Shown here piece after piece: positions 57,001 through 61,150 of a DNA stretch of 64,000 nucleotides; within the stretch, counting starts at the first letter, position 1, and each line of letters opens with the position of its first letter. Below the pieces are notes generated by a model. The model did not search any database. It was not told where the DNA came from and saw only the letters and a program-made list of their open reading frames with translations. The stretch spans positions 3,289,774 to 3,353,773 of the forward strand of contig JACBWW010000029.1 of the NCBI GenBank assembly GCA_020086605.1, given 5' to 3'. This DNA is from Lanius collurio (Eukaryota; Chordata; Aves; Passeriformes; Laniidae). The position numbers and the translations under genes were made by a program.

Positions 57001-57518
57001 CTCCGCGGGCCGGGCTCTGTCGCCTCCTCCTCCTCCTCGTCGTCGTCCTCCTCCTCTTCCTCGTAGTCGTCGTCGTCGTAGTCGTCGTCGTCGTCGTCGT
57101 CCTCCTCCTCCTCCGGAGTCTCGGCGCCCTCCTCCTCTTCCCCCGGCGCCTCCTCTCCGCCGTCCCGCAGGAGCAGGGGGAAGGCCCGGGCCCCGCGGGG
57201 CACCTCGGCCGCAGGGTCCTGCGCCGCGGGCAGGAGGGGGGCCGGCGAGCCAGGGTCGGGCAGGGCCTCAGCGCCGTCGGCGGCACCGCCGAGGTACTCG
57301 GCGTTGATCATGGAAGCCAAGTCCTGCAGCCGGCGCAGCGGGATGTAGCAGGACGATGGGTCCTGGCCGTAGCCGGGCTTGGCGGCCGCCAGCTGCATGG
57401 CGGGCGGCTCGGGGCCGCGGGCCTCGCCGAAGGGGCCGCCCTTGGGCTCGGCGGCCGACAGCGAGGTGCCGAAGGGGACGAGGCAGCTGCGGCGGCTCAC
57501 TTCGCAGGCCTGCTCCAT
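3726..57518 (-). CDS. NSD1: NSD1 histone H3K36 methyltransferase, whole coding span (22 coding exons)
   Basis: Nuclear lysine methyltransferase of the NSD family; in mammals it deposits mono- and dimethyl H3K36 on chromatin. Seen here: 22 exons with consistent GT/AG sites and phases, total 8547 nt, 2848 residues plus TGA. Domain order by residue: conserved N-terminal block 49-76, Asp/Glu tract 136-165, PWWP1 about 217-313, long disordered exon 5 with FSTLL at 819, PHD fingers about 1457-1673, PWWP2 about 1670-1750, AWS in exon 18, SET about 1855-1975, post-SET to 1998, final PHD/C5HCH about 2020-2120, repetitive Pro-rich tail to 2848. Human NSD1 is 2696 residues, so the bird protein is longer, mainly in the last exon, although its N-terminal exon is shorter. 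Start ATG at 57518 gives MEQACE, matching the human MDQTCE start. NSD2 and NSD3 are excluded by the giant exon 5, by length and by residue-level agreement with NSD1. Confidence 0.97.
3813..4178 (-). repeat. NSD1: Tandem 13-14-residue coding repeat, about 9 units, in exon 23
   Basis: Residues 2699-2820. Units follow EQxxWPxxKxxTPS with a conserved Trp in most; more degenerate than the upstream arrays. Confidence 0.85.
4269..4886 (-). repeat. NSD1: Tandem 14-residue coding repeat, about 14 units, in exon 23
   Basis: Residues 2463-2668. Units follow the pattern PRxLPxEKAxxSGx with substitutions. Ends at the landmark KALRPVDQ that human NSD1 also has. Confidence 0.9.
5337..5753 (-). repeat. NSD1: Tandem 42-bp coding repeat, about 10 units, in exon 23
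   Basis: Residues 2174-2312. Ten units of mostly 14 residues built on [A/S]LRLxPSxKPPxTL; the most regular part of the tail. Units vary at DNA level while LRL and KPP are kept. Confidence 0.95.
6074..8985 (-). other. NSD1 intron 22
   Basis: 2912 bp. Non-repetitive, AT-rich in the middle (7.8-8.6 kb). No second gene or RNA gene seen. Confidence 0.9.
8986..9190 (-). CDS. NSD1: NSD1 exon 22, basic linker and start of the last PHD finger
   Basis: 205 nt, phase 0 to 1, residues 1999-2067. Encodes [20 protein letters not shown], then [38 protein letters not shown]. Human reads NQPIATEEKSKKFKKKQQ in the first part. Acceptor CACCCACAG, donor GCAG|GTCAGT. GC-rich compared with its flanks. Confidence 0.96.
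9191..12347 (-). other. NSD1 intron 21
   Basis: 3157 bp. Contains a CR1 3'-end remnant near 9.7 kb. The rest is AT-rich with no recognised element. Confidence 0.9.
9676..9730 (-). mobile_element. CR1 LINE 3'-end remnant
   Basis: The plus strand reads AGAATCGCAAAATC then GGTTGGAAAAGACCTCCAAG and a CATCAAGTCCAA stretch, a degraded version of the reverse-complemented CR1 3' end common in birds. Upper boundary uncertain. Confidence 0.65.
12348..12454 (-). CDS. NSD1: NSD1 exon 21, end of SET and post-SET
   Basis: 107 nt, phase 1 to 0, residues 1963-1998. Encodes [40 protein letters not shown] (1968-1971) is the C-terminal SET motif with the conserved Tyr, and the CxCxxxxC cluster is the post-SET zinc site. 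It has no ATG and stays in a short frame, so it is easy to miss. Acceptor TTTTGTGCCAG, donor AAG|GTATGA. Confidence 0.96.
12455..12851 (-). other. NSD1 intron 20
   Basis: 397 bp between two SET exons; nothing notable beyond splice signals. Confidence 0.9.
12852..12993 (-). CDS. NSD1: NSD1 exon 20, SET catalytic segment
   Basis: 142 nt, phase 0 to 1, residues 1916-1963. Encodes [20 protein letters not shown] and [26 protein letters not shown] (from residue 1932) is the NSD version of the SET NHSCxPN cofactor and pseudoknot motif. Human has Ser at the Cys of KWCVNG. Acceptor AATTCCAG, donor GCTG|GTAAGG. Confidence 0.97.
12994..14163 (-). other. NSD1 intron 19
   Basis: 1170 bp, no recognised element. 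Open frames here lack NSD1-like sequence. Confidence 0.9.
14164..14280 (-). CDS. NSD1: NSD1 exon 19, SET domain middle part
   Basis: 117 nt, phase 0 to 0, residues 1877-1915. Encodes [39 protein letters not shown], identical to human in every residue I can compare. Frame-neutral, so skipping it would leave the frame intact but destroy the catalytic core. Confidence 0.97.
14281..15556 (-). other. NSD1 intron 18
   Basis: 1276 bp. Holds a perfect 12-bp inverted repeat with a 7-nt loop at 14415-14445, about 135 nt upstream of exon 19 on the gene strand. Confidence 0.9.
14415..14445. repeat. Perfect inverted repeat (12-bp arms, 7-nt loop) in intron 18
   Basis: Left arm TAACCTTCACCA at 14415-14426, loop 14427-14433, right arm TGGTGAAGGTTA at 14434-14445. 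Could fold as a stem-loop in the pre-mRNA ahead of SET exon 19. Confidence 0.85.
15557..15826 (-). CDS. NSD1: NSD1 exon 18, AWS domain and start of SET
   Basis: 270 nt, phase 0 to 0, residues 1787-1876. Encodes [20 protein letters not shown], the zinc-binding AWS cysteines [20 protein letters not shown] through [16 protein letters not shown], and the SET start [20 protein letters not shown], which includes the GWGL S-adenosylmethionine-binding region. Acceptor GCATTGAAG, donor AAG|GTACGT. Confidence 0.97.
15827..18336 (-). other. NSD1 intron 17
   Basis: 2510 bp. Contains a compound trinucleotide microsatellite at 17755-17806; no gene seen. Confidence 0.9.
17755..17806. repeat. Compound trinucleotide microsatellite
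   Basis: The plus strand runs AGT/AGC units, then AAT units, then AAC units without interruption, suggesting stepwise mutation of one expanding repeat. Likely length-polymorphic. Confidence 0.9.
18337..18449 (-). CDS. NSD1: NSD1 exon 17, helical linker between PWWP2 and AWS
   Basis: 113 nt, phase 1 to 0, residues 1749-1786. Encodes [20 protein letters not shown] and [17 protein letters not shown], a charged helix-forming segment. Human has Ala where this has Val after QEAA. Acceptor CTCACTTAG, donor AAG|GTGAGG. Confidence 0.97.
18450..18986 (-). other. NSD1 intron 16
   Basis: 537 bp, nothing notable. Confidence 0.9.
18987..19192 (-). CDS. NSD1: NSD1 exon 16, PWWP domain 2
   Basis: 206 nt, phase 2 to 1, residues 1680-1749. 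Starts [19 protein letters not shown], then [20 protein letters not shown] and [19 protein letters not shown]. The whole fold matches human. Acceptor GTGTTGCAG, donor AAAG|GTAACT. Confidence 0.97.
19193..19975 (-). other. NSD1 introns 15 (19193-19496) and 14 (19654-19975)
   Basis: Two compact introns of 304 and 322 bp on either side of exon 15 (19497-19653); no element seen in either. Confidence 0.9.
19497..19653 (-). CDS. NSD1: NSD1 exon 15, PHD finger 4 and start of PWWP2
   Basis: 157 nt, phase 1 to 2, residues 1628-1680. Encodes [36 protein letters not shown] and [10 protein letters not shown]. The last Arg codon is split AG|G across the intron, placing the PWWP signature across the junction. 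Acceptor CCCTTTGCAG, donor ACAG|GTAGGT. Confidence 0.97.
19976..20155 (-). CDS. NSD1: NSD1 exon 14, PHD finger 3 and start of PHD4
   Basis: 180 nt, phase 1 to 1, residues 1568-1628. Encodes [20 protein letters not shown], then [20 protein letters not shown] and SWCFVCSE. Acceptor GGTGCCAG, donor GAAG|GTGAGA. Local GC is raised compared with the flanking introns. Confidence 0.97.
20156..21565 (-). other. NSD1 intron 13
   Basis: 1410 bp. Contains a strongly AT-rich patch at about 20290-20390 with repeated TATA/ATAT runs; otherwise unremarkable. Confidence 0.9.
21566..21766 (-). CDS. NSD1: NSD1 exon 13, PHD finger 2 and start of PHD3
   Basis: 201 nt, phase 1 to 1, residues 1501-1568. Contains [35 protein letters not shown] and [20 protein letters not shown], nearly identical to human. 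The Cys/His spacing gives a full PHD2 and the first ligands of PHD3. Acceptor CTTTCTCCAG, donor AAAG|GTACCC. Confidence 0.97.
21767..22560 (-). other. NSD1 intron 12
   Basis: 794 bp. About a quarter is a CR1 3' end (22208-22427). Its first 94 nt on the gene strand belong to the block copied into intron 10. Confidence 0.9.
22208..22427 (+). mobile_element. CR1 LINE 3' fragment
   Basis: Reads AAAAAATTCTTCCCTGTAAG, GGCACAGGCTGCCCAGAGAA, AAGGTCCCTTCCAACCC and ends GATTCTATGATTCTA, the CR1 terminal octamer repeat. 5'-truncated, inserted antisense to NSD1. A good marker for a sauropsid, probably bird, genome. Confidence 0.95.
22467..22570. repeat. Source copy of the exon 12/intron 12 duplication
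   Basis: 104 bp covering the last 10 nt of exon 12, its splice donor and the first 94 nt of intron 12. About 93% identical to 24055-24150, with 7 mismatches and one 8-nt gap by manual alignment. Confidence 0.85.
22561..22684 (-). CDS. NSD1: NSD1 exon 12, PHD finger 1
   Basis: 124 nt, phase 0 to 1, residues 1460-1501. Encodes [20 protein letters not shown] then [18 protein letters not shown] with the expected PHD cysteines and histidine. The first residue is Ile where human has Asn. The last 10 nt and donor lie inside a block copied into intron 10 (24055-24150). Donor CAG|GTAGGG. Confidence 0.96.
22685..23097 (-). other. NSD1 intron 11
   Basis: 413 bp inside PHD1, nothing notable. Confidence 0.9.
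23098..23241 (-). CDS. NSD1: NSD1 exon 11, lead-in to PHD1
   Basis: 144 nt, phase 0 to 0, residues 1412-1459. Encodes [20 protein letters not shown] and ends with [20 protein letters not shown] plus Q, matching human almost residue for residue. The final Cys is the first zinc ligand of PHD1. Acceptor CTTTAAAG, donor CAG|GTAGTG. Confidence 0.96.
23242..26951 (-). other. NSD1 intron 10
   Basis: 3710 bp. Holds the duplicated exon 12 edge at 24055-24150 and an A-rich run near 24926-24945. No gene seen. Confidence 0.9.
24055..24150. pseudogene. Duplicated, donor-less fragment of the exon 12/intron 12 boundary
   Basis: 96 bp in intron 10, same orientation as 22467-22570. The 8 nt missing here (TGCCCTAC on the plus strand) include the splice donor GT, so the copied exon edge cannot act as a donor. 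It carries only 10 nt of exon 12. Confidence 0.85.
26952..27070 (-). CDS. NSD1: NSD1 exon 10, KRKRQR nuclear-localisation segment
   Basis: 119 nt, phase 1 to 0, residues 1372-1411. Contains [10 protein letters not shown], matching the human PRKRKRQRH motif, then an Ala/Lys/Glu-rich end [17 protein letters not shown]. Acceptor CATCCCAG, donor GAG|GTACTG. Exons 9 and 10 together are 189 nt and frame-neutral. Confidence 0.92.
27071..27386 (-). other. NSD1 intron 9
   Basis: 316 bp, nothing notable. Confidence 0.85.
27387..27456 (-). CDS. NSD1: NSD1 exon 9, short linker
   Basis: 70 nt, phase 0 to 1, residues 1349-1372: [20 protein letters not shown] then LGE. Poorly conserved with the human 40-residue stretch between exon 8 and the KRKRQR motif, so this is the least certain exon. 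Good acceptor GTGTGTAG, donor GAAG|GTAGGT, and required phase on both sides. Confidence 0.8.
27457..28510 (-). other. NSD1 intron 8
   Basis: 1054 bp. Includes a small palindrome at 27611-27628 (8-bp arms around AA) at the edge of a GT run. Confidence 0.9.
28511..28620 (-). CDS. NSD1: NSD1 exon 8, second basic linker
   Basis: 110 nt, phase 1 to 0, residues 1312-1348. Encodes [19 protein letters not shown] and FMPKK, almost identical to human, then a divergent EEWTPQKK end. It repeats the KRxRKPxKxLLE pattern of exon 6, suggesting an old internal duplication of this basic motif in the family. Confidence 0.95.
28621..30365 (-). other. NSD1 intron 7
   Basis: 1745 bp. The plus strand is C-rich and G-poor around 29.2-29.55 kb; no gene or repeat family recognised. 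Confidence 0.9.
30366..30654 (-). CDS. NSD1: NSD1 exon 7, Ser/Pro/Glu-rich linker
   Basis: 289 nt, phase 0 to 1, residues 1216-1312. Contains [20 protein letters not shown], matching the human STKEEPPVLE segment, followed by a weakly conserved Ser/Asp/Pro-rich stretch. Acceptor CCATGCCAG, donor TCAG|GTGAGT. Confidence 0.93.
30787..30908 (-). CDS. NSD1: NSD1 exon 6, basic linker
   Basis: 122 nt, phase 1 to 0, residues 1175-1215. Encodes [20 protein letters not shown] then [10 protein letters not shown], near-identical to human. The Lys/Arg clusters suit nuclear localisation. The intron to exon 7 is only 132 bp. I chose the donor AAG|GTTGGT over the nearby TTG|GTGAAG because only the first keeps phase with exon 7. 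Confidence 0.93.
30909..34315 (-). other. NSD1 intron 5
   Basis: 3407 bp, AT-rich in 31.7-32.5 kb. No recognised element. Coding-like runs of up to 130 residues here match nothing I know. Confidence 0.9.
34316..36899 (-). CDS. NSD1: NSD1 exon 5, giant disordered exon with nuclear-receptor interaction motif
   Basis: 2584 nt, phase 0 to 1, residues 314-1175; the human exon is about 2560 nt. Starts [18 protein letters not shown] after acceptor CCTTTAAG and ends at SAQ|GTAAGG. Largely Ser/Lys/Glu-rich and predicted disordered. Conserved islands include [66 protein letters not shown] and [14 protein letters not shown] (35370-35384, residues 819-823) is the FxxLL type of motif reported for NSD1 binding to nuclear hormone receptors. 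The open frame runs about 300 nt upstream into the intron, but that extension does not look like NSD1 and lies before the acceptor. Confidence 0.96.
36900..38846 (-). other. NSD1 intron 4
   Basis: 1947 bp, no recognised element. Confidence 0.9.
38847..39019 (-). CDS. NSD1: NSD1 exon 4, second half of PWWP1
   Basis: 173 nt, phase 1 to 0, residues 256-313. Encodes [20 protein letters not shown] followed by the [18 protein letters not shown] block that closes PWWP1, then a basic [13 protein letters not shown] end. Acceptor AAAATAG, donor AAG|GTGAAAG. Confidence 0.96.
39020..41955 (-). other. NSD1 intron 3
   Basis: 2936 bp. Includes a run of about 17 A near 39318 and a long G-poor, pyrimidine-rich plus-strand tract at about 41200-41860. 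Confidence 0.9.
41200..41860. repeat. Strand-asymmetric pyrimidine-rich, G-poor tract
   Basis: The plus strand is dominated by C and T with very few G, so the NSD1 transcript is A/G-rich here. No repeat unit is seen, so this is a compositional feature rather than a satellite. Confidence 0.6.
41956..42091 (-). CDS. NSD1: NSD1 exon 3, first half of PWWP1
   Basis: 136 nt, phase 0 to 1, residues 211-256. Contains [12 protein letters not shown] and the PWWP signature RRPWWPC, the aromatic-cage region that in NSD proteins reads methylated H3K36. Acceptor after CCCCAAAG, donor AAAG|GTACTG. The length equals the human exon as I recall it. Confidence 0.96.
46740..46980 (+). mobile_element. CR1 LINE 3' fragment
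   Basis: Reads GAAATTCTTCCCTGGGAAGG, GTTGCCCAGAGAAGCTGTGG and ends CCATTCTGTGATTCTAT. 5'-truncated and antisense to NSD1. A direct GGAACTAG-CACT-GGAACTAG doublet sits inside it near 46914-46934. Confidence 0.93.
56769..56776 (+). promoter_or_regulatory. YY1-type motif AAGATGGC
   Basis: Core AANATGGC of the YY1 consensus, within intron 2 just downstream of exon 2. Confidence 0.5.
56840..56847 (+). promoter_or_regulatory. YY1-type motif in duplicated block, copy 1
   Basis: GCAAAATGGCAGC, one change from the strong YY1 form CAAAATGGCGGC. Lies in a 20-bp block (56831-56850) repeated identically at 57571-57590. Confidence 0.6.
56889..57518 (-). CDS. NSD1: NSD1 exon 2, coding part (residues 1-210)
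   Basis: Begins at [10 protein letters not shown] and carries the conserved block [16 protein letters not shown] at residues 57-72. Residues 136-165 are almost pure Asp/Glu with two Tyr, encoded by GAC/GAG runs at 57024-57113. Donor GTAAGC follows residue 210 in phase 0, the same phase as the human exon 2 end. The human exon codes about 309 residues, so about 100 residues before PWWP1 have no counterpart here. GC content is far above the rest of the gene. An in-frame upstream Met at 57548 lies before the probable acceptor at 57539 and is not used as the start. Confidence 0.93.
57024..57113 (-). repeat. NSD1: Asp/Glu-coding trinucleotide tract in exon 2
   Basis: GAC, GAG and TAC codons giving residues 136-165, 28 acidic and two Tyr. 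On the plus strand this is GTC/CTC repeats. Prone to length change, and other frames read as homopolymer-like protein. Confidence 0.95.
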
Positions 57519-57538
57519 GCCGGGCGGCGGGCATCCAC
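57519..57538 (-). other. NSD1: 5' UTR part of NSD1 exon 2 with probable acceptor
   Basis: 20 nt between the ATG and a plausible acceptor (GTGCTGTGCCCGCAG, AG at 57539-57540 on the complement). This fits the human design of a noncoding exon 1 spliced just ahead of the start codon. The start codon context GGC ATG G has G at +4. Confidence 0.6.
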
Positions 57539-57579
57539 CTGCGGGCACAGCACAATGGGGTCAGCCCGGCCCGCACCGC

Positions 57580-57587
57580 AAAATGGC
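57580..57587 (+). promoter_or_regulatory. YY1-type motif in duplicated block, copy 2
   Basis: Same 20-bp block as at 56831-56850, same orientation, exactly 740 bp away and just upstream of the exon 2 acceptor. Confidence 0.6.
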
Positions 57588-57737
57588 AGCCGCACCCGGG
57601 GGCCGCGTCGGGCTCCGCCGGCCCCGCTCCGCCACCGCCGCACTACAGGCCCCAGGCCGCGGCCCGGCCACCCCGGCTCGGCTCGGCACGGCCGGCGCTG
57701 GGGTCGCTCGCCCTATCCCTCGCTAAGTACGAGATTA

Positions 57738-58105
57738 NNNNNNNNNNNNNNNNNNNNNNNNNNNNNNNNNNNNNNNNNNNNNNNNNNNNNNNNNNNNNNN
57801 NNNNNNNNNNNNNNNNNNNNNNNNNNNNNNNNNNNNNNNNNNNNNNNNNNNNNNNNNNNNNNNNNNNNNNNNNNNNNNNNNNNNNNNNNNNNNNNNNNNN
57901 NNNNNNNNNNNNNNNNNNNNNNNNNNNNNNNNNNNNNNNNNNNNNNNNNNNNNNNNNNNNNNNNNNNNNNNNNNNNNNNNNNNNNNNNNNNNNNNNNNNN
58001 NNNNNNNNNNNNNNNNNNNNNNNNNNNNNNNNNNNNNNNNNNNNNNNNNNNNNNNNNNNNNNNNNNNNNNNNNNNNNNNNNNNNNNNNNNNNNNNNNNNN
58101 NNNNN
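57738..58105. other. Assembly gap (368 N)
   Basis: A run of N next to the CpG-rich 5' end. Sequence on the two sides may not be truly this close, and NSD1 exon 1 may lie within it. Confidence 1.
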
Positions 58106-58689
58106 TTGCCCAAACGCTCCCTCTGCCCTGTCTGCAGCTGGCGGTGGAGCAACCATTTCTCTCAGCGTCTGCTCCTGACGAGCCACACCAAGGTCCTCGA
58201 CCCATTGTCACCCCACTGGTGTGTGCTGCCACCACAGACTGCCATGTTCAGCTCATGCCACTCCAGCACACCCACGGAGGGTGGGGTGACTGGGCAGGAT
58301 GTTTTGTTCGTGACATGTTTGTACCTCCGAGGTCCCAGCCCAGGGTTCAGCTGGTGGCACCTGACCTATTTTAGGCCCTTTCTCCCCATGCTCATGTGCC
58401 ATGGTGACATGGGGGAGCTGGGGCCATGCTGTACCCAGTACTGAATGAACTTGGCACCGAGTTCTGGTATCCACACAGTTCTCCCCACCTACGCAGAGCT
58501 AGGGCATCACCTGGCATGCCCAGGTCCCTCGGTTTATACTTGAGTAGGGGAAATACATTGTCCATCTCTCCAGAATCGACTCAAGCTCTGGTAGCTGCAG
58601 CCCGGCACACCTCGGAGAGGGCCCAGCAGCCAACTTTCCTCCTTTCTCATTGAAGCAACCTGCCACGCACGTTTCTGCCACGTTCCCAA

Positions 58690-58695
58690 AATAAA
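58690..58695 (+). terminator. Poly(A) signal AATAAA, plus strand
   Basis: Followed within about 15 nt by TGGTTTTATTTAT, a T-rich downstream element. Forms a two-way pair with the minus-strand signal at 58705. Confidence 0.4.
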
Positions 58696-58704
58696 GCAAG
58701 TGGT

Positions 58705-58710
58705 TTTATT
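58705..58710 (-). terminator. Poly(A) signal AATAAA, minus strand
   Basis: Would serve a gene lying at higher coordinates on the minus strand. In human the neighbour on that side is FGFR4, same direction as NSD1, but no FGFR4 exon is recognised in the window. Confidence 0.4.
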
Positions 58711-59149
58711 TATACCCCCCCAGGGGCAGGCAGGGCCCTGCGCAGGGCGGAACGCCTGGTGTCTTCACAGAGCCCGCTGAGGCCCAGTGAGGGAGATGGG
58801 GAGATGTTTAGAGCTGTTTTCAATCAGAGGAACTGTATCCTGGGCCCTGACTGTCACCAGCTGCCCTCCTTCTGCTGAGGTGTCCCCTCTTAGACTGAGC
58901 AGGGAGAGGCAGGGCCACCATCAGGACATGTCCCAGCCTGGTTTCCCCCTGTGAGCTTTTGGTCCGTGGGCACATGGCACAGCACATCCCAACGGGACAC
59001 TGGTGTGCAGGGGCTGAACTGCTCGGGCAGCGATGCCCAGACAGCTCTGGGCACCCCAAGTCCCGTCCACATCGGGCTGTCCCAGGGGGCCCCGCAGCGA
59101 TTCACCTGCAGCTGTTTGGGTACTGGCACAGGGAGGAGCAGGGCAGTGG

Positions 59150-61150
59150 CGGCGGGACGCCCTCAGATGCACTTCCCATCTGCTGTGTCACCTCTGTCCG
59201 TGCCATGGCCAGCGCCCGCAGGAAGGGCCCTGCTCCGGCCCGTCTCTTCCGGCAGAGGAACAGGGAAATGGCATCCCGGCCACTGCCTCCCGCTCCCGCC
59301 CGGATGTGCGGCACAGCGGGCAGCGTGGCCGGCCCTGCCGCCGCAGGGCTTTGTCTGCGGGCTGCAGCGAGGAGCGCGGGCGGCTGCGGCCTCCCCGCTG
59401 CGGGGTTCGCCCTGAGCCCCCCGCCCCGCGATCGTGCTCACCCCCAGCCCAGCACAGCCCAGCTCCCAGCGCACGCAGGAGCTCCGGTGGCCACGGAGCC
59501 GCCCGGCACTGCGGGCTCCCTCTGCAGGCCCCGGTGGCCGCGCACAGTCCATACGGTGCCCCCACGGGAACGGCCCGGTGCCCCCGCTCCCACCGGGAAT
59601 GCGCATCCCCGGCTCCCGCCATGGCCGCTCCTCGCCGCCGCCGCGATGATGCCGAAGGGACCGCAGCCCCGCACCGGGGGCTCCCCCCGCTCCCCCGAGG
59701 GGGATGAGGGCGTCACGGCTGGCCGGCAGGGAGCCCCGGACCTCAGCGCGGACGGAGCTGTGGCCCACGCGGGTCCCGCGGGAGTCGTGGGCATGATGGG
59801 CTGGCTGCGAGTCGCCTCCGGCCGCGGATGTTCACCGGGGCGAGGCCCGGGGGGAGCGCGGACCCCGGGGGCAGCACCGGGATCCTGCACAAAGGGCCGG
59901 GGGCGGCGGCTGGAAGCCGTGGCCGTGGGGTTGGATCACGGTCGGGAGCGTGGGCGAAAGGGTTAAGGCAGTCGCGGCGGGCAGGGGGAGGGCTGGCCCG
60001 GCCGGGGGAGAGGAAGGAAGCAGAGGAGGAGAGGAGAGGAGCGGAGAGCATCCTGCCCGGAGGGTTTGCCGGGGGCCCCCTTTCCCCCAGGAAGCGGCTT
60101 GCGGGGCTTGAAACCGCAGGGATGGAACGGCGGGAGCCGGGGCAGCGGGTGGGGCTCAACCCGGCTTCGTGCCCGCAGGCGCGACTGTATCGGGCCGTTG
60201 TGCCTGGTACCGGGGCTGCTCCTTCTGCCGGGGTGACCTCGGCTTCCCCGGTCCCTCGCCTCGCAGTCTCCCTGCCCTGGTGCTCCCATGGTCCCCCGAA
60301 ACCTTGCGAGGGACAGCCCGTGGACACACAAGGGCGGTGGGTGCCGGCGGGACCCCTGCCACGGAGCTGTAGGGGACAAGAGCCATCGCTGCTGAGCAAA
60401 TCCGCCCGGCGCGAAGAGCTATCACTGCGCTGTCACCTGGAGGCCGGTCTCTGCAGCAGCCATAGGCAGCATGGAGATAATCCCGAGGGACCGAGGTCCA
60501 GGGTGCCCGTCTGGGTTCTTCAGCTGCTCTCGGGGACTGCGCTGCTTCCCCAGCCCTCAAGTTGCCCCCATCCCCAACTCAGGGGGTGTGCAGGGCTCTG
60601 AGCCCTGGGCAATGAGGCTGAGCCCACACTGGGATTTGATCCATCCACCGAAGGCAGAGTCCGGTTCACCGGACTCCAGTGCCCTTCTCACACTGATCCT
60701 GTCACCCGCAGGGATACAAACGGGATACACATGGGACACAGTGCAGCTCTGCAGCCCAATTCCCTGCCCTGCCCCACTCCCAGCCCCATCCATCTGTGCG
60801 GGTGATGGAGGACAGAGCCAGGATACATCCCCATGCCGCAGACCGTTTTTCCCAGTCACGTTTGTCATCCTTCCAACACAGTCCCGTGGCTGTCGTGCCG
60901 CGAAGGCCACTGTCACCAGCCTAAAGGCGGAGGGTGTGCGGCGGGGGAGCTGCCCGCCCGCTCCGTTCTGCCCGCCCCGCGCAGCTGCTCCCGCCGGCCG
61001 GGAGATGGGGCTGAGAGTCCGCGGCTTCCCGCAGCACCGCCGAGTCTGCCGGGCGGGCGGGGGGCTGCGGGCGAGGGGTCCGCAGCACGGGACCACCGCC
61101 CTCGCTGGCACTCCCAGCTTGGCCAGTCCGGCTGGGGCTCCGCAGTAGCG
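59150..61150. promoter_or_regulatory. GC- and CpG-rich region without a recognised gene
   Basis: Dense CpG around 59.2-60.45 kb and again at 60.9-61.15 kb. Long open frames on both strands look like GC-driven artefacts (Ala, Pro, Gly, Arg). Could be a CpG-island promoter of an unseen transcript. Confidence 0.45.

Larger units (their letters stand above)
56640..57737. promoter_or_regulatory. CpG-rich 5' region of NSD1 around exon 2
   Basis: Very high GC with dense CpG over and around coding exon 2, cut off by the assembly gap. By analogy with human, a noncoding exon 1 and the promoter lie just upstream, so part of the promoter may be in the gap. Confidence 0.7.
58106..59150. other. Intergenic sequence upstream of NSD1 with opposing poly(A) signals
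   Basis: No recognisable protein. Contains AATAAA on both strands at 58690-58710, so it may hold the 3' ends of transcripts whose bodies are not visible. Confidence 0.5.

Noticed and set aside
56727..58178. Plus-strand frame of 483 residues crossing the N gap
   Set aside because: It reads through undefined bases and the reverse of the Asp/Glu tract; an artefact of GC-rich sequence.
58959..59966. Plus-strand frame of 335 residues in the CpG-rich upstream region
   Set aside because: Composition is Ala/Pro/Gly/Arg-rich as expected from GC content, overlapping equally long frames on the other strand, with no recognised domain.
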